In this document: positions 26,370 to 35,135 of the stretch, piece by piece
Layout: the number at the start of each line of letters is the position of its first letter
How positions within the stretch are numbered: the first letter of the stretch is position 1
DNA from: Bradyrhizobium sp. JYMT SZCCT0428
Lineage (GTDB): Bacteria; Pseudomonadota; Alphaproteobacteria; Rhizobiales; Xanthobacteraceae
NCBI RefSeq assembly: GCF_018131075.1
Contig: NZ_JAFCLS010000014.1
Span: 124,001 to 188,000, forward strand
Direction: 5' to 3'
Length of the DNA stretch: 64,000 nucleotides
Translations under genes and position numbers: made by a program
Notes under the pieces: generated by a model
Told to the model about the DNA's origin: nothing
Database searches by the model: none
What the model saw: the letters and a program-made list of their open reading frames with translations, nothing else

Positions 26370-27305
26370 TCATTTCCGCGCCGAGCCCCGCCGCGACGCG
26401 ATCACGACGCCGGCCAGCACCAGCGCATAGCCGACCAGGTGAAACAGCCGCAATTGCTCGCCAAGCAGCAGGATCGCCATCGCCGAGCCGAACACCGGCA
26501 CCAGATGGAAGAACGGCGCGGCGCGGTTCGGCCCGATCAGCGCGATGCCGCGGTTGAAGAACGTATAGGCCAGCGCCGAGGGAAAGATCAGGACATAGGC
26601 CAATGTGGCCAGCGTCAGTAAATCGAATTTCAGCACGGCACCGGTCGAAAATTCCCAGACCGAGAACGGCACCAGCATCATCGCGCCGCAGCAGGTGGTG
26701 AAGGAGATGAGCGATAATTGATGCGTCACCGGGCGGCGCAGCATCAGCGCCGAGTAAAGCCCGAACGACACCAGCGACGAGCCAAACATCACGTCGCCCT
26801 TGTTGAAGCTGATGCTGGCGAGCGCCGAGAAATCGCCGCGCAGGATGATGGTCAGGACGCCCATCAGCGAAAGGGCAATGCCGACCAGCTGCGCGCCGGT
26901 CAGCCGCACGCCGAACAGGACCAGCGACCACATCGCCACGAACAGCGGGCCGGACGACTGGATCAGCAGCGCGTTCAGCGCCTGGGTGTATTGCATCGCC
27001 CAGAAGGAGATCGCGTTGTTGTAGGCAAAGCCGATCAGCGAGAGGAACAGCATCAGCGGCAGATGGGCGCGCAAGACCTTCCAGTCGCGCTTGAGATGCG
27101 GCCAGGCGAACGGCAGCAGGATCAGGAAAACGCCGAACCAGCGGATCGTGGTCAGCGTGATCGGCGGCACGTGGTCGCCGACATGCCGCGCCAGCACGAT
27201 GTTACCGGCCCAGAACAGCGAGGTCAGGGTCAGCAGGACGTAAGGCTGGTTGTTGAGCCAGCCGACCGGATCACGGGCGGGCGGCAGTGGCGCGGGGCTG
27301 GTCAT
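26370..27305 (-). CDS. EamA/DMT family transporter (paralogue A)
   Basis: A 311-residue membrane protein with ten helices arranged as two EamA repeats (LTLTSLFWAGNIVLARHVG opens the first, NKGDVMFGSSLVSFGLYSAL the second). It clearly resembles the protein at 33642-34568 along its full length, including NQPY-LL near the start and the FNKGD boundary, so the two are paralogues. Such proteins usually export metabolites. It is on its own, with the Bug gene downstream on the same strand. Confidence 0.92.
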   Translation of the reverse strand: MTSPAPLPPARDPVGWLNNQPYVLLTLTSLFWAGNIVLARHVGDHVPPITLTTIRWFGVFLILLPFAWPHLKRDWKVLRAHLPLMLFLSLIGFAYNNAISFWAMQYTQALNALLIQSSGPLFVAMWSLVLFGVRLTGAQLVGIALSLMGVLTIILRGDFSALASISFNKGDVMFGSSLVSFGLYSALMLRRPVTHQLSLISFTTCCGAMMLVPFSVWEFSTGAVLKFDLLTLATLAYVLIFPSALAYTFFNRGIALIGPNRAAPFFHLVPVFGSAMAILLLGEQLRLFHLVGYALVLAGVVIASRRGSARK

Positions 27306-27421
27306 GGTCTATCGCGAGTTGTGCCGGATTTTCGCCGCGCGACAAGGCCCGAGTCTGCAATGCTACTATGGCTGCAATGCTACAATGTCCTGAATGGGTC
27401 TGAGCCGGCCGGGAGCAAGTC

Positions 27422-27838
27422 ATGGGTGTGGATCTATTGAATGTCAGGGGCCTCGAGGAGCTGGCGCATCAGGGGCCGGTCGTGATGGTCAATCTGATGC
27501 GCTTCCGTGAACGCTCGCTCGACGGTGACGGCTCGGGCTGGGATGCCTATTTGCGCTACAGCGCGCTCACCGTGCCGATGATCAAGGCGCGTGGCGGCAC
27601 GCTGCTGTGGACCGGCGACGCCAAGGCGGTCGCGCTCGGCGCGCAGCAAGGCAATCAGTGGGATTATCTGGCGCTGGTGTACTATCCCGACGTCGCTGCT
27701 TTCATCGACATGATGACATCAGCCGATTACGAAAACCGCTGCGATCCGCACCGCCACAATGGCTGCGCCGAGCATGTGATCATTTGTACGAACGAGGCGT
27801 ACAGCAAGTTCGGGATTGCGGCGTCGCCGAGAGTCTGA
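27422..27838 (+). CDS. DUF1330-like alpha/beta barrel protein
   Basis: A 138-residue protein with the dimeric ferredoxin-like pattern: PVVMVNLMRFRERS as the first strand, LLWTGDAKAVALG in the middle, and WDYLALVYYPDVAAFIDMM as the closing strand-helix. This matches DUF1330-type proteins of unknown function. The start ATG follows an upstream purine-rich GGGAGCAAGTC segment. It diverges from the EamA gene and ends before a short palindrome. Confidence 0.75.
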   Translation: MGVDLLNVRGLEELAHQGPVVMVNLMRFRERSLDGDGSGWDAYLRYSALTVPMIKARGGTLLWTGDAKAVALGAQQGNQWDYLALVYYPDVAAFIDMMTSADYENRCDPHRHNGCAEHVIICTNEAYSKFGIAASPRV

Positions 27839-27876
27839 CCGAACAAACAGGTCGCATTTTCGTACCAAGAACGTAT

Positions 27877-27902
27877 ATGCCCGGCACAAGGCCGGGCATG
27901 AC
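27877..27902. repeat. half-size ATGCCCGGC palindrome
   Basis: ATGCCCGGCACAAGGCCGGGCATGAC is the right-hand outer segment of the CGTCATGGCCGG family found alone. It lies at the convergent junction of the DUF1330-like and TRAP genes. Confidence 0.65.
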
Positions 27903-27941
27903 GAGTTTTTTGCTAACTAACAGAACGCGATAGCGACCGTC

Positions 27942-28937
27942 CTACTTCTTGTAGGCGGCGATCACGGCTTCCCCATCGGCGCCGGCCTTTTTCGACCAGT
28001 CGGCCGTCAACTGCTCGCCGATTTTCTCGAGGCCGGACTTCAGCGCCGGAGGCACCGGCAGCACCTTCATCTTGTTGGCCTGAAGCTGTTCGAGATACCA
28101 CTTGGCCTTTTCTTCGTTGAGCTTCCAGCCGCGTTCTTCGGCGACAACCGCCGCCTTGAGGATCGCGTCCTGGGTCGGCTTGTCGAGCGCGTCGAAAGCC
28201 GCCTTGTTCACGAAGGTGACGTTCTTCGGAATCCAGGCCTGCGCATCATAGAAATGCGTCATGGTTTCCCAGGCCTTGCTGTCGTAGGCGGTCGAGCCCG
28301 AGGTCATGAACGAGTTGACCACGCCGGTCGCCAGCGCCTGCGGCAATTCCGCCGCCTGGATGGTGACAGGCTGCGCGCCGACGAGTTCTGCGATGCGCGA
28401 GGTACCGACATTATAGGCGCGAAACTTCAGGCCTTTCATGTCCTCGACGCTGTTGAGCTCCTTCTTGGCAAAAATGCCCTGCGGACCCCACGGCACCGCG
28501 AACAGGAGCATCAGGCCTTGCGAGGCGAGCTTCTTTTCGATGGCGGGCTTCGACGCCAGCCACAGCTTCTTGGCTGCCGGATAGCTCGTCGCCAGGAACG
28601 GGATGACGTCCATGCCGAACAGCGGGTCTTCGTTCTCATGCAGCGAGATCAGGACCTCGCCCGCCTGTGCTTGACCGGTTGCGACCGCGCGCTTGATTTC
28701 CGGCGCCTTGAACAGCGACGCCGCCGGATGCACGGTGATCTGCAGCTTGCCGCCGGTGGCGTCGCCGACGTCCTTGGCAAACGCGATCAGATTGACCGAA
28801 TGCGGATTATCCGCCGGATAGGCCGCCGGAAGATTCCATTTCGTCTGCGCGGTTGCGGGAACGACCGTTGCGGAAACCGCAAGCGCCGCGACGCCGGCAG
28901 CGATTGCGCACGTCTTAACAAGCCTCAACATTGACAA
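27942..28937 (-). CDS. TRAP transporter substrate-binding protein (DctP family)
   Basis: A 331-residue periplasmic binding protein with a signal peptide ending near VVPATAQ. The family substrate-Arg region is visible as LKFRAYNVGTSRIAELVGAQ, which normally clamps a carboxylate. It is the last gene of a DctQ-DctM-DctP run. The alpha-hydroxy-acid oxidase upstream on the same strand suggests the ligand is a hydroxy or keto acid, by inference. Confidence 0.93.
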   Translation of the reverse strand: MSMLRLVKTCAIAAGVAALAVSATVVPATAQTKWNLPAAYPADNPHSVNLIAFAKDVGDATGGKLQITVHPAASLFKAPEIKRAVATGQAQAGEVLISLHENEDPLFGMDVIPFLATSYPAAKKLWLASKPAIEKKLASQGLMLLFAVPWGPQGIFAKKELNSVEDMKGLKFRAYNVGTSRIAELVGAQPVTIQAAELPQALATGVVNSFMTSGSTAYDSKAWETMTHFYDAQAWIPKNVTFVNKAAFDALDKPTQDAILKAAVVAEERGWKLNEEKAKWYLEQLQANKMKVLPVPPALKSGLEKIGEQLTADWSKKAGADGEAVIAAYKK

Positions 28938-28946
28938 TACCTTTCT

Positions 28947-30254
28947 CTAGCCAGGGAACGCTATTCGCGGCAGCAGCATCACGATAGCAGGAAACGCCGT
29001 GATGATGGCAACCGCCACAACGAGCAAAAAGAAGAACGGCAGGGCGGCCTTGGCGACCGTGTTGGAATCCTTGCCGCTCATGGTCTGCAAAACGAACAGG
29101 TTGAAGCCGACAGGCGGAGAGACTTCAGCCATTTCCACCACCAGCACCAGGAAAATGCCGAACCAGATGAGGTCGAAGCCGGCCTGCTTCACCATCGGAA
29201 TAACGATGGCCGTGGTTAGCACGATCATGGAAATGCCGTCGAGGGCCGTGCCGAGCACGATGTACATGACAGTGAGCGCCGCGATCAGCGCATAGGGACT
29301 GAGCTGCAGACCGTTCACCCAGTTCGCCAGCGCCAGCGGGATGCCGGTATAAGCCATCGATGTGCCCATGTAGGAAGCGCCTGCCAGGATCAGCAGGATC
29401 ATGCAATTGACCCGCGTCGCGCCCATCACGCTGGCCCAGAACGCTTCCCACGTCAGCGCGCCCTGCCACCATGCGATCGCGAGCGATCCCAGCACGCCCC
29501 AGGCCGCACATTCCGTCGCCGTCGCCCAGCCCATCAGCAACGACAGAAAGACGAAAGCGATCAGCAGCAGACAGGGGAACAGATTGAGCGATTCCGATAT
29601 GCGCTTGCGAAAGCTCATCGGCGGGTCGGCCGGCGGCGTGCGCTTCGGATTGGCAAGCGACCAGACGGCGATGTAGCCGGAGTAAAGCGCCATCACCAGC
29701 AAGCCCGGCAGAAAGCCCGCGAGGAAGACCTGAATGATGGAGACGTTGGCCTGCACGGCGTAGACCACCATGGTGATCGACGGCGGGATCAGAATGCCGA
29801 GCGTACCGGCGCCGGCCAGCGAGCCGAGGCTCAGGCCTTCGTCATAGCCGCGCTTCTTCAGTTCGGGCAGGGCGATCTTGGCCACCGTGGCGCAGGTCGC
29901 GGCCGACGATCCCGACACCGAGCCGAACACGCCGCAGGCGAGCACGTTGACGTGCATCAGCCGGCCCGGCAGCCAGTTCAGCCACGGCGCAAATCCGCGA
30001 AACATTTCCTCCGACAGCCGTGTGCGGAACAGAATTTCGCCCATCCAGATGAAGAGCGGCAAGGCTGCCAGCGACCACGACGCGCTGTTGCCCCACACCG
30101 TCGTCGCCAGCACGCTGCCCGCCGGAATGGCGCCGCCGGCGAATTGCATGCCGGCCCATCCCGTCGCCATCAGGGCGACGCCGATCCAGACGCCGCCACC
30201 GAGCAGCAGCGCCAGAAATCCCAGCAGGATGGCGGCGATCGAGAGCAGCTCCAT
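28947..30254 (-). CDS. TRAP transporter large permease (DctM)
   Basis: A 435-residue membrane protein with about twelve helices and the DctM marks GVFGSVSGSSAATCATVAKI and GALGILIPPS-like TLGILIPPSITMVVYAV. It forms the sodium- or proton-driven translocation pore with the small subunit encoded one base upstream. The binding-protein gene starts nine bases after it ends. Confidence 0.94.
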   Translation of the reverse strand: MELLSIAAILLGFLALLLGGGVWIGVALMATGWAGMQFAGGAIPAGSVLATTVWGNSASWSLAALPLFIWMGEILFRTRLSEEMFRGFAPWLNWLPGRLMHVNVLACGVFGSVSGSSAATCATVAKIALPELKKRGYDEGLSLGSLAGAGTLGILIPPSITMVVYAVQANVSIIQVFLAGFLPGLLVMALYSGYIAVWSLANPKRTPPADPPMSFRKRISESLNLFPCLLLIAFVFLSLLMGWATATECAAWGVLGSLAIAWWQGALTWEAFWASVMGATRVNCMILLILAGASYMGTSMAYTGIPLALANWVNGLQLSPYALIAALTVMYIVLGTALDGISMIVLTTAIVIPMVKQAGFDLIWFGIFLVLVVEMAEVSPPVGFNLFVLQTMSGKDSNTVAKAALPFFFLLVVAVAIITAFPAIVMLLPRIAFPG

Positions 30255-30255
30255 G

Positions 30256-30801
30256 TCAGACCCCGCTCTGCATGGCGCGTTCGACGATCTCTTCGGCGCT
30301 CTTTGGTTTCGGCAATTCGTAGCGCGGCGGAAAACCGCGCAGCACGTGGATCAGCTCGTCGACAAAGGCGATGAAGAGAATCACGAGGCCGCCGCTGTAG
30401 CCGAGCTGCGGGATCCAGAGCGGCACCGCGATGACGCCTTGCGAAATGTCGAAAAACTTCCAGGACTGCCACGTCATGACCGAAGCGTGCCAGGCGAAAA
30501 AGCCGATGAAGCCGGTGCCGACCAGCAGCGCGGCGATCTCCACATAATGGCGGACGCCGTCGCTGAGGCGGTCGATCAAAAGACCGACGCGGATCATCTC
30601 GCCGTGCTTGAACGTATGGGCGAGCCCGAGGAAGGCTGTCGCCGCCATGCACCAGGAGATGAAATCGTCGCCTGCCGGGATATTGATGCCGAGCGGCCGG
30701 CCGGCCGACAGCAGCATCATCAGCACGAAAATCGCAATCAGGAAAAGTCCGGCGAGATAGCCGGAGAAAAGATAGAGCCGATCGAGAAACAGGCGGATCA
30801 T
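30256..30801 (-). CDS. TRAP transporter small permease (DctQ)
   Basis: A 181-residue protein with four helices and the central WCMAATAFLGLAHTFKHGE-type DctQ segment, where the conserved Glu/His pair near the membrane edge is visible. It is the first gene of the three-part TRAP set and ends one base before dctM. The 203 bases upstream hold no gene and probably contain the promoter. Confidence 0.92.
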   Translation of the reverse strand: MIRLFLDRLYLFSGYLAGLFLIAIFVLMMLLSAGRPLGINIPAGDDFISWCMAATAFLGLAHTFKHGEMIRVGLLIDRLSDGVRHYVEIAALLVGTGFIGFFAWHASVMTWQSWKFFDISQGVIAVPLWIPQLGYSGGLVILFIAFVDELIHVLRGFPPRYELPKPKSAEEIVERAMQSGV

Positions 30802-31004
30802 CGTGTGTTCTTTCCCCTCAAGCGCAGATTGCCCGGAAGCAATAGACGTACCAGTTCAGCCAACCGTCCCTGGCCGGAAATGCCCCGTCAGCCGTGCTCG
30901 AAACGGGCGACTGAAGTCAATCCCGAAAAGCGCGGGCAGGGTTTCCGAGTTGTTCAGAACCGTCAATGGGACGTTCTGCGAATGCCGAAGAAGGCCGCCA
31001 CGAA

Positions 31005-31301
31005 CTATTTCAGCGCCAGGACGACCTCACCCGCCGTCGGATCGGTGACGCCGAGGCCGCCGCCGAGGTCTTCGAGCGTATCGCGAAAGGAATTGAGGGT
31101 CGCGATCATGTTCGGCCGCGCCGCGACGCACGCGTCCATGTCTTTCCACTCGGCGATAATGCAGTAGGAGCGGTCACCGGTCTTGATGATGTTGGCGTGC
31201 GTCAGGCCTGGCCACGTCGCTTCAACGTTCTTGTGGGCATCCAGAAACTCCTGATCGCGCCCTGGCTTCACCCGGAATCGCACCGTATTGAAAGCGGTCA
31301 T
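31005..31301 (-). CDS. ABM-family monooxygenase-like protein
   Basis: A 98-residue protein started at MTAFNTVRFRVKPG, after a strong GGGGAGAAGG site; the longer open frame upstream has no support. It has the antibiotic-biosynthesis-monooxygenase fold pattern: VRFRVKPGRDQEF, then a central SYCIIAEWKDMDACVA strand-helix. Family members oxidise quinols or act as small enzyme partners. It lies between the hydroxy-acid oxidase and the TRAP genes on the same strand. The function is not assigned further. Confidence 0.8.
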   Translation of the reverse strand: MTAFNTVRFRVKPGRDQEFLDAHKNVEATWPGLTHANIIKTGDRSYCIIAEWKDMDACVAARPNMIATLNSFRDTLEDLGGGLGVTDPTAGEVVLALK

Positions 31302-31437
31302 CGGCCTTCTCCCCTCGCCTTTGAGGGGGCCGAGGATACCCAGCCTGCACAGGGTTGGGCAATACAGTAGGGCCCCCTGACCGGCCCGCGCGAGCAGTCG
31401 CCATGCCTGCAATGTGCTGCGGGAGCGCCGCCCGGCC

Positions 31438-32655
31438 CTAGAACTTTCGTACCAGATCCGGCGTGATCTCGCGGATGCTGCGGATGCCGAGCAGCGCGAG
31501 GTCGCGGTCGATCTCGGCATGGAGCAGGCTGATGGCGCGCTGCACGCCGGCCTCGCCGCCGGCGATCGCAGCATAGAGGAAGGGGCGGCCGACCCAGACG
31601 AAATGGGCGCCGAGCGCCAAGGCCTTGATCACGTCGGTGCCGCGGCGGATGCCGCCGTCGACCATGATGGTCATGCCTTTCGCCTCGGCCGCAATCTCCG
31701 GCAGCGTGCGCAGGCCCGACATCGTGTAGTCGAGTTGGCGGCCGCCATGGTTGGAGAGCATCACGCCATCGACGCCGCTCTCGCGCGCGATCCGGGCGTC
31801 GGTGGGCGAGACCAGTCCCTTGACGACGAGCTTGCCGTTCCAGCGCTTGCGGATCAGTTCGACATGCTTCCAGGCGAGCTGGTCGCGGGCGCCGATGTTG
31901 CGCATCAGATTCTTGGCCAGCACCGGCGGGCCGCGCTGCGCGTCCATGTTCTCGAAATGCGGCATGCCGTAATTCTTCACGGTGCGCAGCCAGGTGCCGA
32001 ACAGCCAGTGCGGATGGGTCACCGTGTCCCAGGCGATCTGCGGCGTGATCGCCAGCGGTACCTGAAAGCCGTTGCGGATGTTGTTCTCGCGGTTGGGCGG
32101 CACCGGCACGTCGGCGGTGACGACGAACGTGTCGTAGCCGGCCGCGGCGACCCGATCGACCAGGGGCTCGATACGCGCGGGCAGGCCGGCCAGATAGGCC
32201 TGGTACCAGGCGGCCGGATTTTCCCGGCGCACGTCCTCCAGCGTGATCAGCGAGGAGGCGGAGAGAATCATCGGCACGTTTTCGGCGGCCGCCGCCCGAG
32301 TCAGCACGATGTCGCCGCGATAGGCGCACAACGCCGAGGAGCCCATCGGCGGAATACCGAACGGCGAGGCGTAGGTCTTGCCGAACAGCGTCGTGGTTTG
32401 GTCGCGGCCGGAGACGTCGTTGAGCACGCGCGGCACGAAGCCGTATTCGTCAAAGGCTGCGCGGTTGTCGCGGACCGCGGCGTCGGTCTCGGCGCCGCCG
32501 GCGATATAGCCGTAGAGGAATTTCGGAATCCGCCGCCGCGCGGTGGCTTCGAAATCGTCGAGCGAGAGATAGCGTTTCAAGTGACGTGGAACCGCGCTGG
32601 TGGCCCGGGTCACTGTTGCGGGCGGAGCGGTCAGGCCAGCGGATTTATCGAGCAC
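31438..32655 (-). CDS. FMN-dependent alpha-hydroxy-acid oxidase/dehydrogenase
   Basis: A 405-residue TIM-barrel flavoprotein of the lactate dehydrogenase / glycolate oxidase family, which oxidises L-2-hydroxy acids to keto acids. Marks: DFEATARRRIPKFLYGYIAGG at the N terminus, the active-site MLSNHGGRQLD (His and Arg), and the FMN phosphate segment DGGIRRGTDVIKALALGA. The preferred acid (lactate, mandelate or glycolate) is not evident. It precedes the ABM protein and the TRAP carboxylate importer on the same strand, fitting an uptake-and-oxidation unit. Confidence 0.92.
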   Translation of the reverse strand: MLDKSAGLTAPPATVTRATSAVPRHLKRYLSLDDFEATARRRIPKFLYGYIAGGAETDAAVRDNRAAFDEYGFVPRVLNDVSGRDQTTTLFGKTYASPFGIPPMGSSALCAYRGDIVLTRAAAAENVPMILSASSLITLEDVRRENPAAWYQAYLAGLPARIEPLVDRVAAAGYDTFVVTADVPVPPNRENNIRNGFQVPLAITPQIAWDTVTHPHWLFGTWLRTVKNYGMPHFENMDAQRGPPVLAKNLMRNIGARDQLAWKHVELIRKRWNGKLVVKGLVSPTDARIARESGVDGVMLSNHGGRQLDYTMSGLRTLPEIAAEAKGMTIMVDGGIRRGTDVIKALALGAHFVWVGRPFLYAAIAGGEAGVQRAISLLHAEIDRDLALLGIRSIREITPDLVRKF

Positions 32656-32702
32656 GGCGGAGCAGTCCCTGTTCTTGGTTATTATCGGGGCAAGACGCTA
32701 CA

Positions 32703-32748
32703 GCATGATCCGGAAAAGTGCGAAGCGGTTTTCCGAAAAAGATCATGC
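32703..32748. repeat. palindromic repeat, GCATGATCCGGAAAA family, copy 2
   Basis: GCATGATCCGGAAAA pairs with TTTTCCGAAAAAGATCATGC. It lies between the MCE gene and the oxidase gene on the same strand and matches copy 1 closely, differing mainly in the centre. Confidence 0.8.
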
Positions 32749-32764
32749 TCAAACAAAGAGCGCT

Positions 32765-33565
32765 TTAGCGTCTGGCGGGGGGCGCGGCAAACTTGCTGTT
32801 GTTGATGGACTGGCTGAGGTCGATCAGCATTTTTCGGGCTTCTTTCAGCGCCGTGTCGGACTTCTTGTCGAAGCTTACGATCAGTTCGCGCATCGAAATC
32901 ACGGTCGGCAACAGGTCGCCGCCATATTTGTCGCTGCCGAGCCCGCCGAGGAAATCCCTGGTCTTGGTCAGCGCTCCGTCGACCGCGTTGATGCCGTCGT
33001 CGGCGGTGCCGATGATGTTGCTGATCCGCTCGCCACTGCCGGACAGCGAGGCCGTGAACGTTTCGAAGTTGCGCAGCGTGTCTTTCACGGCGACTTCATT
33101 GTCGGCAATGATCTTGTCGACGTTGCGCAGCGCCACGCGGATCCTTTCCTGCATGTCCAGCAGTCCTTCCGGATCCGCGGTCAGTTCGGGAATACCGTCG
33201 GCGCCGAGCGGCGGCGGATCGACCGTGCCGCCGGTAAAGGAGATCGCGGCGATGCCGGTCAGGCCCTGGAATTCGAGGCCGACCTGGGTGTCCCGGCGCA
33301 CCGGGGTGTTGCCGTCGATCATGGTGAGCACGACGACGCGGCGCGGGTGGTCCAGTTTCATCGACACCACTTCGCCGACCCGGACCCCTGCGAAATTCAC
33401 GCTGCCGCCCTGGCGCAGGCCGGAGGCGGAGCCCTCGAAGATCACCCGGAACGGCGTCTTCTGCTTATTGCTGGCGAATTTCTGATAGCCAAGGAACGAG
33501 CCGAGCGACCCGGCGATCAACGCCAGGGTCAAGGTCCCGATCATCAGATTGCTGGCGCGCGCCAT
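32765..33565 (-). CDS. MCE/MlaD domain protein
   Basis: A 266-residue protein, started at MARASNLMIG. It has one N-terminal membrane helix (about 6-26), an MCE domain near 35-115 (FEGSASGLRQGGSVNFAGVR is the signature) and an alpha-helical C-terminal tail. MCE proteins form periplasmic rings or tubes that move lipids with MlaE permease and MlaF ATPase. No MlaE or MlaF gene is next to it, so it is an orphan here. It follows the EamA gene by 76 bases on the same strand. Confidence 0.88.
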   Translation of the reverse strand: MARASNLMIGTLTLALIAGSLGSFLGYQKFASNKQKTPFRVIFEGSASGLRQGGSVNFAGVRVGEVVSMKLDHPRRVVVLTMIDGNTPVRRDTQVGLEFQGLTGIAAISFTGGTVDPPPLGADGIPELTADPEGLLDMQERIRVALRNVDKIIADNEVAVKDTLRNFETFTASLSGSGERISNIIGTADDGINAVDGALTKTRDFLGGLGSDKYGGDLLPTVISMRELIVSFDKKSDTALKEARKMLIDLSQSINNSKFAAPPARR

Positions 33566-33641
33566 CAGTGAAATCCTGCGAAGCAGGCCCGATAGATAAC
33601 GGATTTGCCGCTGCAAGTCACCGCAACCAGGCTGTCCAAAA

Positions 33642-34568
33642 CTAGCTGGGCTGCTTTCGCGACGCCACAAACACCCCGGTCAGGACCAGCGCAAAGCCCA
33701 GGAAATGGAACGGCTGCGGGTGCTCGCCGAGGAAGGCGATCGACATCACGGTTCCGAACACCGGCACCACATGAAAGAAGGGGGCGGCGCGGTTGGCGCC
33801 GATCAGCTGCACGCCGCGATTGAAGCAGAGATAGGCCAGCGTCGAGGGAAACAGCGCCACATAAAACAGCGTCAGCAGGTTGGCGGTGTCGATCCGCATC
33901 AGGGGCCGTGCGAACAGTTCCCAGATGAACAGCGGGATCAGGCAGGCCGCGCCGGCGCCGAAGGTGAAGGCGACGAACGACAGGCCATGGATGGCGGGGC
34001 GCTTCAGCGACAGCACCGAATAAAGCCCGAAGATCGCCAGCGCCACGGTGAAGATGAGGTCGCCTTTGTTGAACTCGATGTTCTTGAGCGTGGTGAGATC
34101 GCCGTGCAGCAGGATCACCAGCACGCCGGCCAGCGACAGCAGAACCCCGCCGGCCTGGGCCAGCGTCAGCCGCGTGCCGAACAGGATCAGCGACCACACT
34201 GCGACGATCAACGGCCCGGCCGATTGCAGCAGCAGCGTGTTGAGCGCCTGGGTGTGTTCGAGCGCCCAGTATTGCAGGGTGTTGAAGGCGCCGATGCCGG
34301 CGATCGACAGAAAGATCATGATGCCGAGGCGGCCGCGGATCGCAGCCCAGTCGCGCACCAGATGTTTCCAGGCAAAAGGAAGGATGATGAGGAACGCGAA
34401 CGACCAGCGCAGGAACGACAGCGTCACCGGCGGGATATGCCCGGCGGCGAGGCGGCCGACGATGGCGTTGCCGGCCCAGCACAGCGCGGTGATGCTGAGC
34501 AACAAATAGGGCTGGTTGGCGATCCATGTCGCAGGCTGCGCGGGCGAGTTGGGTTGGGAAGCAGACAT
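33642..34568 (-). CDS. EamA/DMT family transporter (paralogue B)
   Basis: A 308-residue ten-helix transporter. The start at MSASQPNSP was chosen because it aligns with the start of paralogue A at 26370-27305; ATGs 24 and 51 bases upstream are possible. The two EamA repeats open with LSITALCWAGNAIVGRLAAG and NKGDLIFTVALAIFGLYSVL. It is probably a metabolite exporter. It shares strand and close spacing with the MCE gene downstream. Confidence 0.92.
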   Translation of the reverse strand: MSASQPNSPAQPATWIANQPYLLLSITALCWAGNAIVGRLAAGHIPPVTLSFLRWSFAFLIILPFAWKHLVRDWAAIRGRLGIMIFLSIAGIGAFNTLQYWALEHTQALNTLLLQSAGPLIVAVWSLILFGTRLTLAQAGGVLLSLAGVLVILLHGDLTTLKNIEFNKGDLIFTVALAIFGLYSVLSLKRPAIHGLSFVAFTFGAGAACLIPLFIWELFARPLMRIDTANLLTLFYVALFPSTLAYLCFNRGVQLIGANRAAPFFHVVPVFGTVMSIAFLGEHPQPFHFLGFALVLTGVFVASRKQPS

Positions 34569-34730
34569 TCGCAAAAACAAGGCCCGGTTCATGACGCCGC
34601 GGCCCGCCCGGCGATGCAAGCCGGGCCGGAGAAGGTCGCCCGGCCTGTGTCACAGACACCGATTTGCCGCGTTCATCAATGGGGCAGATGCATCGCGACC
34701 ATGCGTGGAGGGAGTTGCGCAGCGTTCCGG

Positions 34731-35126
34731 CTAACCCGCTTCGTCGGGGCCCGCGGTCTGACGCTTGACGATCTGCTCGGCGAGCTGGATCAGCATCCGT
34801 TTGGTATTGCTGTCCTGCAGCTCGCGGAACACGCGCAGCAAACGCAGTTCGAGCAGCGCCTGCATCGTATCGGAATTGGCGATATCGGATTGCGGCTTTT
34901 GCGGCTTGGTCGACGGCGACAGGCCTTCGAACAGATCGTGGGAAACGCCGAGCGCGTCCGCCACTTGCATCAGGCGGCCGACGCTGACGCGGCCCGACCC
35001 GTTGTTGGTTTGCGTCGGCTGGCCGGGGGCTCCGAGTACTTCCGCAAGATCGTTCTGCGAAAGCCCGAGCGCGAGCCAGCGCGCCTTCACCAGTTGATCG
35101 ATTTGCCCGTCGGTCGACTTGCTCAT
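34731..35126 (-). CDS. XRE-type helix-turn-helix regulator
   Basis: A 131-residue DNA-binding protein. The N-terminal HTH is visible as ALGLSQNDLAEVLGAPG followed by the recognition region and RVSVGRLMQVADALGVSHD (residues about 18-65). The C-terminal half is helical and probably dimerises. It starts nine bases after the LysR gene ends, so both are likely co-transcribed. Its targets may include the divergent GNAT operon, by inference. A resemblance to rhizobial PraR-type regulators was considered but is not firm enough to name it. Confidence 0.85.
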   Translation of the reverse strand: MSKSTDGQIDQLVKARWLALGLSQNDLAEVLGAPGQPTQTNNGSGRVSVGRLMQVADALGVSHDLFEGLSPSTKPQKPQSDIANSDTMQALLELRLLRVFRELQDSNTKRMLIQLAEQIVKRQTAGPDEAG

Positions 35127-35135
35127 TTGTCTCGC

